A stretch of 64,000 nucleotides of DNA, from assembly GCF_003015185.1 (NCBI RefSeq), contig NZ_CP027860.1, positions 2,418,001 through 2,482,000 on the forward strand. The letters run 5' to 3'. The notes beneath the pieces are model-generated. The model did not search any database. It worked only from the letters and a program-made list of their open reading frames with translations, and had not been told where the DNA came from. The translations under genes and the position numbers were made by a program. The DNA is from Ahniella affigens. GTDB taxonomy: Bacteria; Pseudomonadota; Gammaproteobacteria; Xanthomonadales; Ahniellaceae. Each line of letters begins with the position of its first letter. The first letter of the stretch is position 1. Below are positions 56,674 through 64,000 of this stretch, piece after piece.

Positions 56674-56718
56674 AATGCCGTCAGTCAAGAGACCCGGCCC
56701 CTGCAAAGACAACTTTGA
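56380..56718 (+). pseudogene. Y1 transposase fragment
   Basis: 112 open codons; residues 1-87 match the full transposase including the HUH motif. No catalytic Tyr. It reads through the right end into the neighbouring gene. Confidence 0.82.
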
Positions 56719-57180
56719 TCTCGCCGCCAGAATCGTTGCAGGTCAGTATGGCGAACCTTCGGCGATCGTAGTTAATCACTTGAACAGTCCATGAGTCTCC
56801 GGAATGCGCAAGGCTCAATGAAGCACCCACCCGAAGGTCTGAGAGTGCTTGTTGCACGTAGTCAGCAGGCTTGACTCGCCCGATAGGAAGACGAAGACTC
56901 AGCCATGCATACCGTGGATCACGTTCAACTGATTCTAGCCCACCGTTGTCGTCGCTTGCGGACTCATCGACATGGTTACTTGGTCTCGCACGTTCGTTCG
57001 CTTCACGTAATTTCCGTAGTTCTTCTTCGTAGGCTGTCTCGTCAAAAACGACGCGCTCATCTGAAATCATCTGCAGTATCGAGAGAACCGCGGGCAACTC
57101 ACTAGCACTTACATCTTCGATGTCGACCTCTGCGTCACGATCTGGGAGCCGCCCACTCCAATTACTTGGTCGCCCCGGTA
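56681..57180 (-). pseudogene. Unknown gene interrupted by Y1 insertion
   Basis: About 166 codons ending in a TGA at 56681; the frame continues upstream only into the left end of Y1 copy 6 (from 57181), so the native start appears to be lost. Features: an acidic N-terminal stretch, a charged helix (EEELRKLREANERAR) and a beta-rich C-terminus (VQVINYDRRRFAILTCNDSGGEIKVVFAG). I do not recognise the family. Translation could still begin from a TTG in the element. Confidence 0.55.
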
Positions 57181-58548
57181 GACCATACCGGACACCCAAC
57201 AATTCAGAAATTTCTGACCCCAATCTCAGATTTCAGCCAATGCGCCGGGTTCTGAGGATTGGCAAGATCACCGGAACTCCCCGCCAAGGAAGGCGATCAG
57301 CATGCCGCAAGCGCGCGAACGAACTGTTCCGACCAACTGCTCAGGCTATTACCACTGCGTCAGTCGCTGTGTCCGGCGGGCATGGCTCTGTGGCTATGAC
57401 AAGGTCAATGACAAGAATTACGACTACCGCCGCCAGTGGGTCGAGGATCGGCTGATGGCGCTAGCCGAGGCCTATTCAGTCTCGATCTACGCCTATGCCG
57501 TCATGAGCAATCATCTGCATGTGGTGCTGAAGGTCGATGCGGTGGCCGCGCAGGATTGGTCGGATGAAGAGGTCGCTCGGCGCTGGTGCAGGGTGTTCCC
57601 GGGTTCCGACGATCCGGAGGCACAACAGGCACGTATTTCCAACATCGCGGCCGCGCCGGAACGGGTGGCAACGTATCGGGATCGCCTTCGCAGTCTAAGC
57701 TGGTTCATGCGCAGCCTCGCCGAGCCGATTGCCCGGCAGGCCAACCAGGAGGACGACTGTACCGGGCGGTTCTGGGAAGGCCGATTCAAAGCCCAGGCCT
57801 TAGTTGACGAACGCGCTTTGCTAGCGGCCATGGTTTACACGGACTTGAACCCGATTCGGGCGAAGATGACTGAAAAGATCGTCGAATCGAAGCACACGGG
57901 CGTCTACCAACGCATCGTCAAGATTCGCGCGAAAGAGTTGCTGCGATTCCGACCCGTTCGGCCGATCGCCGGCATGCCGCAAGAGGCCCTGAGTCTGAGT
58001 AACAAGGCCTATCTGCAACTGGTGGACGACACTGGTCGCCAATGGCACCGAGGTAAGTCTAGCCGAATCGCCGCCAGCACCCGATCCATCCTGGCAGAAC
58101 TCAAGATCGAACCCCAGCAATGGGACGACCAAGTCCGTGGCTTCGGGACGCGCCGCGTCACCGCGATGGGCGCGCTGGACCGACTCATCCAGTTCGCGCG
58201 CGATACGCATCGGCATTGGCTGGTGGGATACAGACTGGCACGCCAGGCCTATTGGCAAGCCACGGCTTTCTAACCTTCACCGGTCATTTCTTGATCATCC
58301 ACGCAAGCTCCAACTGGAGTGCACCGAGCACGGCTGCGTTCTCGCAGGCCAGTTCGTGGACTGTCGTCTAGCCCTACTTCGCTGACAGCTGCGAGTCGGG
58401 CATTTCGCTGCGGCCCGAATCTGCACAGTCTTCGCCCCTTTGGCGAGCGCGCACTGCTGACTCGACCACAGGTCTGATCAGTCGAATCTCGATCGCGGGA
58501 ATATCACCGCGCCAAGCCGGCTTGGCAAATTGCACGGATGTCCGCCAA
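57181..58548 (+). mobile_element. Y1 (HUH) transposon, full copy 6
   Basis: About 1.37 kb, the same length as copy 3. Left end GACCATACCGGACACCCAAC with the TCAGAAATTTCTGA palindrome (57204-57217). Right-end hairpin CGCGG-N8-CCGCG (58494-58511), where two pairs differ from copy 3 in a compensatory or pairing-neutral way, then CACGGATGTCCGCCAA. Confidence 0.85.
57302..58273 (+). CDS. Y1 (HUH) transposase, full length, copy 6
   Basis: 323 residues, collinear with the protein at 49180-50151, with H71 and H73 in SNHLHVVL and Tyr179 in MVYTDLNPIRA. Both catalytic motifs are intact, so it may be active. The shared start MPQARERTVPTN and the ~120-base leader are the same in all copies. Between 58549 and 58785 there is no gene. 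Confidence 0.9.
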   Translation: MPQARERTVPTNCSGYYHCVSRCVRRAWLCGYDKVNDKNYDYRRQWVEDRLMALAEAYSVSIYAYAVMSNHLHVVLKVDAVAAQDWSDEEVARRWCRVFPGSDDPEAQQARISNIAAAPERVATYRDRLRSLSWFMRSLAEPIARQANQEDDCTGRFWEGRFKAQALVDERALLAAMVYTDLNPIRAKMTEKIVESKHTGVYQRIVKIRAKELLRFRPVRPIAGMPQEALSLSNKAYLQLVDDTGRQWHRGKSSRIAASTRSILAELKIEPQQWDDQVRGFGTRRVTAMGALDRLIQFARDTHRHWLVGYRLARQAYWQATAF

Positions 58549-58785
58549 TTCCCTTCCGCCATTTCCCCTCGATCATGTCGCTCGCATCCTCGGCGCTCCG
58601 CACACGTCTTGCCGTGTGTTCCTGTGACGCCCCCGATCTGACCGAAATCCCCCCGATCATCGCCTCAATCTGCATCGCTCTGTCAGATTTGGGATGGAGA
58701 CTTGAGATATGGTTCTCGCATGGCGAAGGCTGACCCGGTTACACGGCAGCCGGCCGCGAGCCTCATCTCTGAAAGAGTCGACAAC

Positions 58786-59874
58786 ATGAAAAGTGTGGTG
58801 CTTGTGCTGTGCGGGATTTTGGTATGGCCAGCGTTTGCGGCGGCAAGTGACCCAACTAATGCGCCCTCGTTTTCGTTAACCGCACCGGCGCCAAGCATGA
58901 TCTTGGTGACGCTCGATGATCCACATCATTTGGAGTGGCAGCGCGAACCTCCCATAAGGAAGCGAAGCCGCTTCGTGGCGCAAGGATCGTCGGCACCACC
59001 ATGGTACGAACGTCACGATGCGACACCGGGCACCGACTATCGATACCGAGGTCGCCGCAAGGAAGGCGAGTGGAGCGCGTGGCAAACCATCCACACGCCC
59101 TCCGAAGCGGAGTACCCGCCGGCCACCCCCGTTCTCGTTCTTGCGCAGTTCGAGGGTCGATTTGTTATCAATTTCGAATGGCAAGCTGCGGACAGCATGG
59201 CTGATGGATTTGTCTTAATTCGATGCCGACCAGAGACGCCCTGTGACGTCGCAGGTGTGATGAATCCAGATGAACGACGGTTCCAGCTTGTGACGTGGGA
59301 GGCAGGAACCTATCGGCTCGCTGCGTTCAATTCGCGTGGTTACTCCGCCTTCACGGCAGATACGGCGATGTTAGGCGTCGATGAAGAGATGGAGTCATTT
59401 GACGACAATGAAGTACTTCGTGCCGAGGATAGTCTGATCGCGAAGGACATCACCAAGATCAATAGCGAAGACGTCTACAGCTGTACGACGCCCACCGCAT
59501 TGATGCAGGAAGGATGGGTGTTGGAGGCAGTGCGCGAAGACCGGGACCTTTGGTACGAACCGAATTACTGTGGAACCGGCGGTTGTATTTGGTATGAGTT
59601 TCAGGTGCTAGATGGCTGTTACATGCGAGCTGGAAGCCTTCCAGAACTCTTGCGAACGGCACCCTACAGCAGCAAAGAACCCCGCCCTGGAATCAGGATT
59701 TCGAGTTCTGGTGGAAGTGCCTATAGCGGCGTTTCTCGAATCTATGAGTATGGCGAACTTGTAGCTCAGTTCGACTGGCTCAATTTTGAGCCGCCATTTC
59801 CGGGATTGAAGCCTCCTTTTGACGAGTATGGGACCGTGCAATTCGTCGGTGGCACCGAGTTGTCGCCAGAATGA
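58786..59874 (+). CDS. Secreted protein, function unknown
   Basis: 362 residues from ATG 58786, where a signal peptide begins (MKSVVLVLCGILVWPAFAAA). An upstream in-frame ATG at 58702 would bury it. The mature part has Trp-rich beta segments (YRYRGRRKEGEWSAWQTIH), like a fibronectin-type fold around 110-220, and a Cys-containing region (YSCTTPTAL, NYCGTGGCIWYEF, DGCYMRAGS). I do not recognise the family. It lies between the full Y1 copy and the minimal copy. Confidence 0.65.
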   Translation: MKSVVLVLCGILVWPAFAAASDPTNAPSFSLTAPAPSMILVTLDDPHHLEWQREPPIRKRSRFVAQGSSAPPWYERHDATPGTDYRYRGRRKEGEWSAWQTIHTPSEAEYPPATPVLVLAQFEGRFVINFEWQAADSMADGFVLIRCRPETPCDVAGVMNPDERRFQLVTWEAGTYRLAAFNSRGYSAFTADTAMLGVDEEMESFDDNEVLRAEDSLIAKDITKINSEDVYSCTTPTALMQEGWVLEAVREDRDLWYEPNYCGTGGCIWYEFQVLDGCYMRAGSLPELLRTAPYSSKEPRPGIRISSSGGSAYSGVSRIYEYGELVAQFDWLNFEPPFPGLKPPFDEYGTVQFVGGTELSPE

Positions 59875-59897
59875 GAACGCCGGACCTGCGCAATGAG

Positions 59898-59983
59898 AAC
59901 ATCCTGGACACCCAGCAATTAAGAATTTTCTGACCCCAATCTCACAGACCATGCAGGAGGCAAAATACACGGATGTCCACCAA
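59898..59983 (+). mobile_element. Minimal Y1 derivative (~86 bp)
   Basis: Left end TGGACACCCAGCAATTAAGA with TTTTCTGACCCCAATCTCA, then about 25 bases, then the right end AAATACACGGATGTCCACCAA. Both termini are kept and nothing else, like a miniature element that the full transposase could move in trans. Confidence 0.75.
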
Positions 59984-60053
59984 TCCCACCAAACAACGAT
60001 TTCGAATCTGCTGCCAGGCAGGCGAGACTGGCAGGCGAGACTGAGACCTCGTG

Positions 60054-61415
60054 CTAGTTGTCCCAGGCAATGGCGAATGCCACTGAGTGCTCTGCGACCC
60101 GCCCGGTCACGAACGCCCTTCCGAGCCGACTCGCGGACTCAACGAGATCGAGCAGCGTCTGCTCGCTTCGAGCTCGCAAACCGATATCAACATGGATGAC
60201 GCCAGCACGAAGCAACCACTCAACCAACTCGGCAAACGCGCCAGGGAGCATGCCGCCGGCCGTAATATTGAGATCACCAGGCGGAACGTCAATTTCGACC
60301 GAGAGCGCCGAACGCAATGCGCGCAAAGAATCGGAATAGTTGACGGAGAAGTCGGCGCGCAAACTGCCCGGTCCCGAAATTGCGGCACTGGCGACGTCGA
60401 GACGAAGGCCGCATGGCCCGTTGATCCAACTGGACGCGAACGCATGCAAGCGAAGCGCTGCGGCAACGGTCAGCGAGCCACCGGTGGCGCTCGGCGCGAA
60501 CGTTATGGTCGCATGTTCAACGCCAACATGCCCGTCTACGCTCCAGCCCGGGAATCCATCGTCCTCCTGATGAAATGCGATTGCCGGCATCAATGCCTGC
60601 GCATGCCAGTCCAGTAGCGGTTGCTCGGACAGGTAGATCGCTAGCATAGGCTCGGACGAATCCGCGGGTGACCAAGGCTTGGGGTTGCCTAATATGGCGT
60701 CCGCCACAACCTTCGGTGCCGGACGTGCCGCGGGCGGCAGCCCGCACGATGGAATCGAGATCGCAACCTGCTCTGACCAAGCAGCCAAGTAGCCGCTTTG
60801 AATTTCCGCGATTATGGCGCCGGCCGGAAGAATCGTCTTAAACCAGGAGAAGACATCAGGAAGCGGAAAGCTACGAACGATTGCGCGCATCAGACCCTGA
60901 GCGTTCAGCCAAATGAAGGGAAAGGCCACCTCAGTCGCGAACCGTGAACGATCTGCCATACCCAGCGCATCGACGAATCCTAGTCGGATCAAGATCGGAT
61001 CGGCGCCGTGAGAAAAATCATGTGCGTGGACCACCGCCCGAGCGTTCTGCGGCTCGAGAAAGACTTTCATTCCTGCCAAATCGACGCCCGCGGAGACCGG
61101 TTCGTCACGCAGCAAATACTGAAGTTTATAAATCGGATTGTTCGCATCCGCTCGATCATGAATCCAGATGTTCAGGTCGAGCGAGATCGCTCCGGTTTTC
61201 GGCTCCATACTGAATGCCGCCGGGTCCACATCAAATGATGCGGCGAGACTTCCAAACGGAAGCGCCAAGTTGCGATTCACCCCGTCTAGGGGCGACAGAC
61301 CAAGACGGGTCAGCATTGCGCGAACTGCGACCTCAAGATCGGCGATCCGCAATCCGTAACCCAAGCCGGCGGGACTCTTGCGCTCGAGAAAAGTGTGCAA
61401 TTGATCAAGATCCAT
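60054..61415 (-). CDS. Unrecognised 453-residue protein near LodA-like gene
   Basis: 453 residues with GAGGAG before ATG 61415. No signal peptide. Mixed helix and beta, with several amphipathic beta stretches (ATITFAPSATGGSLTVAAALRLHAF; SLRADFSVNYSDSLRALRSALSVEID) and paired Gly/Pro turns. I recognise no family. It is divergent from the ferritin-like/LodA operon across a ~685-base spacer, so a link to it is only positional. Confidence 0.6.
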   Translation of the reverse strand: MDLDQLHTFLERKSPAGLGYGLRIADLEVAVRAMLTRLGLSPLDGVNRNLALPFGSLAASFDVDPAAFSMEPKTGAISLDLNIWIHDRADANNPIYKLQYLLRDEPVSAGVDLAGMKVFLEPQNARAVVHAHDFSHGADPILIRLGFVDALGMADRSRFATEVAFPFIWLNAQGLMRAIVRSFPLPDVFSWFKTILPAGAIIAEIQSGYLAAWSEQVAISIPSCGLPPAARPAPKVVADAILGNPKPWSPADSSEPMLAIYLSEQPLLDWHAQALMPAIAFHQEDDGFPGWSVDGHVGVEHATITFAPSATGGSLTVAAALRLHAFASSWINGPCGLRLDVASAAISGPGSLRADFSVNYSDSLRALRSALSVEIDVPPGDLNITAGGMLPGAFAELVEWLLRAGVIHVDIGLRARSEQTLLDLVESASRLGRAFVTGRVAEHSVAFAIAWDN

Positions 61416-61588
61416 GACTGTGCTCCTCGCATCGTTAGTGGACGGAATGCGCCATCACGCGTCGCCGCGTTGCTCATTGGCACGCACTGGCAGCCGGTTC
61501 ACGAAGGCGATGCTTCGTGGCGATGACAACGCAGTTGCTTAGTCACATCCCAGTCCACAAAGTGTCGCTTCTAAGCGATCTCTAACGC

Positions 61589-61731
61589 GCCTCCGAAGAA
61601 GTTCAGAGGCTGCAGCGCCGTGGCTGGCCCGCTCGCGGTCGGGAGCGCACCTGCTTCGCTCCAGCGCACTGAATCGGGACAGATGACGGACTCAGTTAGG
61701 GACTGAACTTTCAGGATGGACCAATTCAGCC
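61589..61731 (+). repeat. Five-hairpin repeat, copy D (diverged)
   Basis: First stem GCCTCCGAA/TTCAGAGGC; a middle part with GGCTGGCC; the fourth stem ACTGAATC/GACTCAGT; the last stem CTGAA/TTCAG with the GGATGGA core. The spacing follows copy A, but many loop bases have changed. The rest of 61416-62100 shows no gene; the ferritin-like gene has GGGAGG just upstream of its ATG. Confidence 0.65.
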
Positions 61732-62100
61732 CATTGGCAACAGTTTGCGATCGCGTTCTCGCGTCCTCTCAAAACTGTGCGCCTCGGCTTCTGGTGAGCT
61801 CGTCGCTCGACCATTCGATCGCGGCATCACATTAGGCAGCGAGAACTTTGATCCTCGCGACACTTCATATCGCAAGCCAGCTAGCGGTCTTCGCTGCGGC
61901 GGCTCGACTACTCGGGAGCATGTGCATGACATCCTTGAAAATCATCCATTGGCGATCACCGACTGCATCGCCCGTATGGGTGCCGCTGGACATCCAAACA
62001 CTCGGTGCCGACAACGCCAATTGTCACCATTCGGCGCCTTCAAAAGGCCTGATGGCGTACGCGGTGGGCAGGCTCGCCGCCCCGAATAACGGGAGGCATC

Positions 62101-63528
62101 ATGGCTAAGCGACAACATGCAGGCGTTCCGAGGATCGTTTGGCGGCACGCCCCCTCGGAAAAGCTGGCCGCATACTCCAGGACGAGCGCGCGCAAGATCG
62201 TCGAGACCGAGATGGGCCCCGCACAGGCCCGGATGGTTGCGGCCTTGTTCAAGACCGGGGTGCCGCAGACTGAAGGGGCATCGACACCACGAGAAGACGC
62301 GATCGGTCTGTTGAAGGTCGCCGCGGAGGTAGAACACGCCTTGATGGTCCAGTATCTTTACGCGGCGCAATCCGCCCATGCTGAAGTCGCGGACATCATC
62401 AAGCAAGTGGCCATTCAAGAAATGGGTCACTTGATCACCGTACAGAACCTGCTCCTTGCCCTGACGGGCATCTCGGACGAAGGCCTGCCCGCGTCGCTTC
62501 ATCTTGGGCGAGATGGAATCCGGGTCTCCAGTGAGCAGAACCCCATGCCGCTCGTACTTGAGCCACTCTCAAGAGAATCCCTTGCGAAATACGTTGTTGT
62601 CGAAAGGCCGTTCGAGATTGCTGATCCAACGCTTGCAGCACGCATCGAAAAGCTCGAGGCCCTGCTTGCCAGCAACAGCTTGTCACCAAACCCAGTATTC
62701 GAGATCTATGCAGCCATTCGCTGGATCTTCCAAACCGATGACCAAGCTGATCTCGCTGGACTAGATCTCGGCTCCATGCCGTTCGTTGCTGGCTGGCACT
62801 TGAAAGACGACGATTTCATCCCCCGAGCCATTAGTCTCGATTACGCGAGTCAAGCAGCCGATTGGGGGTCAAAACCCGGGCTGATTGTGATGCCTGCTTC
62901 AACGCGCGAAGAAGCTCTTGCGGCCATCGATGCAATCACTGCGCAAGGAGAAGGCTTGCCCGGCGCCACTGAATCGCACTTTGCCAGCTTCATTTCTGTT
63001 CTCGATCAATTTGAGACCGGGACCATACCGGCGCGCGCACTGGCGCGAACGCCATTTGTGCCGTCACAACCAGATCCAGAAGACCAAACACCGACGCCGA
63101 TCACGAATCCATACAGCGCACTCTGGGCTGAGCTCTTCAACTGCCTCTACGAGCTCATGCTGATCGACATCAGCTGGGCGATCTCGCTGAAGCGCAGCGA
63201 ACCATCACGAAGCGCGATGATTAAGATCGCAATCAATATGATGAGGCGGGTGCTTGGCCCGCTGGCTGACTACATGTCGGCTCGGCCTGTTGACAATGAT
63301 CCAAGCAACATCGCCGGCCCGACCTATGGTTTGTCCGACGAGACCCTGCCGACAACGACTGCCACATTCGCCGCGCGCTACACAAACCTTCGAAGCAGGC
63401 AGAGCCAGTGCATTGCAGCGATTCGTGCCCACCCCGAATTCGCTACAGACGTCACCGGCAAACAGCGACTGTCGCGGATTGAGCAACTTGATACCGAGCG
63501 CGCTCCCAACTTGCCAGAAGGAATCTGA
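62101..63528 (+). CDS. Ferritin-like (VioB/imine-dimer-synthase type) protein
   Basis: 475 residues with GGGAGG before ATG. A ferritin-like four-helix domain starts near residue 65: LLKVAAEVEHALMVQYLYAAQSA, then IQEMGHLITVQNLLLALTG, the two ExxH motifs of the iminophenyl-pyruvate dimer synthase (VioB-like) family. The C-terminal half (about 250-470) is helical and of unknown role. It lies three bases before a LodA/GoxA-type oxidase gene, so it may act in maturing that enzyme or in the same pathway. That is inference. Confidence 0.75.
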   Translation: MAKRQHAGVPRIVWRHAPSEKLAAYSRTSARKIVETEMGPAQARMVAALFKTGVPQTEGASTPREDAIGLLKVAAEVEHALMVQYLYAAQSAHAEVADIIKQVAIQEMGHLITVQNLLLALTGISDEGLPASLHLGRDGIRVSSEQNPMPLVLEPLSRESLAKYVVVERPFEIADPTLAARIEKLEALLASNSLSPNPVFEIYAAIRWIFQTDDQADLAGLDLGSMPFVAGWHLKDDDFIPRAISLDYASQAADWGSKPGLIVMPASTREEALAAIDAITAQGEGLPGATESHFASFISVLDQFETGTIPARALARTPFVPSQPDPEDQTPTPITNPYSALWAELFNCLYELMLIDISWAISLKRSEPSRSAMIKIAINMMRRVLGPLADYMSARPVDNDPSNIAGPTYGLSDETLPTTTATFAARYTNLRSRQSQCIAAIRAHPEFATDVTGKQRLSRIEQLDTERAPNLPEGI

Positions 63529-63530
63529 CC

Positions 63531-64000
63531 ATGCCCTATGCCATCTATCCACCCATCGGCTTTGCTCGCATCGGTAACAGCCCTGACTACTATCTGTCTC
63601 CCGAAGCACCTGGATCTCTTGGGATTCAAGTTCACCCGGACGGATCGGAGACCGAAGTACATGGGTTCAAGGACAACGCGCTTCGCATGAAACGGCGCGC
63701 GGTGCGGTTCCACCTCTTTGAAGTCGATTCCGCAGGTCTGCCAGTGCCGGCGAGTCTGCCAACAGGAACTGTCGTGCATTGGCGGATTTCTGTTGCAAAT
63801 CGAAAGGACTCGGTCCGACGGCCGCCAACCCCTCCGTCAGTGCCACGCAGCATCACAGATGACCCGATGCGACAAGACCGTGCCATGCGGGCATCAGCCG
63901 AACTGGCGGGCGCGCTCGCACCAAGGGCAAGCTTGATCGGCCACTACCAGTCCGAGCCAGTGCTGTTGGGTGAAGTGTTTACCGACGGACATCAACGGCT
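63531..64000 (+). CDS. LodA/GoxA-type CTQ oxidase (partial, runs off window)
   Basis: The first 156 codons, open to the window end. The N-terminus YAIYPPIGFARIGNSPDYYL with a following SPEAPGSLG is the hallmark of LodA/GoxA oxidases, which use a cysteine tryptophylquinone cofactor (lysine epsilon-oxidase or glycine oxidase activity, making hydrogen peroxide). The catalytic Cys/Trp region lies beyond the window. A LodB-type flavoprotein normally matures the enzyme; none is seen yet, but it could follow. Confidence 0.85.
   Translation, partial: MPYAIYPPIGFARIGNSPDYYLSPEAPGSLGIQVHPDGSETEVHGFKDNALRMKRRAVRFHLFEVDSAGLPVPASLPTGTVVHWRISVANRKDSVRRPPTPPSVPRSITDDPMRQDRAMRASAELAGALAPRASLIGHYQSEPVLLGEVFTDGHQR

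Noticed and set aside
42519-60000. Prophage
   Set aside because: No capsid, tail, terminase, lysis or integrase genes; the mobile features are transposon copies and defence-like modules.

Overview
The window looks like a chromosome segment of a gammaproteobacterium of the Lysobacterales (Xanthomonadales) type. The signs are high-GC housekeeping genes (recA, mtgA, hslO, mobA-moeA-moeB, ispG), an HD-GYP protein with a DUF3391-like N-terminus, eukaryote-like Ser/Thr kinases, and short palindromic repeats typical of that order. This is read from protein and repeat style only; no species call is made.

Layout. 0.3-9.1 kb: HD-GYP protein, Ser/Thr kinase, pncC, recA, a SPOR protein, mtgA and hslO. 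9.2-12.3 kb: REP-like palindromes, a UPF0158 protein, a DesK/DesR-like two-component pair, and two copies of a multi-hairpin repeat. 12.4-18.6 kb: class-III aminotransferase, then a divergent operon of cupredoxin, membrane sensor kinase and putative porin. 18.7-23.5 kb: PHA-system protein and a molybdenum-cofactor operon (mobA, moeA, rhodanese-moeB, TPR-hydroxylase). 24-29 kb: PilZ-like protein with ispG, a coiled-coil protein and tRNA-Asn. 29.5-42.5 kb: a 1505-residue Ig-like surface protein, then an operon of a GlcG/HbpS-type lipoprotein, an outer-membrane barrel and a ten-heme cytochrome with a C-terminal LVIVD propeller.

42.5-60 kb is an accessory region, visibly more AT-rich in places. 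It holds a DUF262 + HEPN pair; a reverse-strand operon of a small helical protein, a QueC-like PP-loop enzyme, an XRE-ImmA/IrrE regulator and a PIN-domain protein; and then a cluster of copies of one HUH (Y1) transposon. Two copies are full length (about 1.37 kb). The others are truncated, internally deleted or reduced to the ends, down to about 86 bp. Between them lie a membrane protein, a secreted TolB/WD40-like propeller, an interrupted gene, a secreted protein and an IS66 remnant. 60-64 kb carries an unrecognised protein, a ferritin-like protein and the start of a LodA/GoxA-type quinone-cofactor oxidase that runs off the window.

Best candidates for undescribed biology: (1) the QueC-like/ImmA/PIN operon with its own dyad-bearing promoter; (2) the lipoprotein-barrel-decaheme operon, whose cytochrome has palindromic repeats translated in frame ahead of its signal peptide; (3) a dispersed repeat of five consecutive hairpins with compensatory changes between copies; (4) the HUH transposon cluster with recognisable ends and minimal derivatives.
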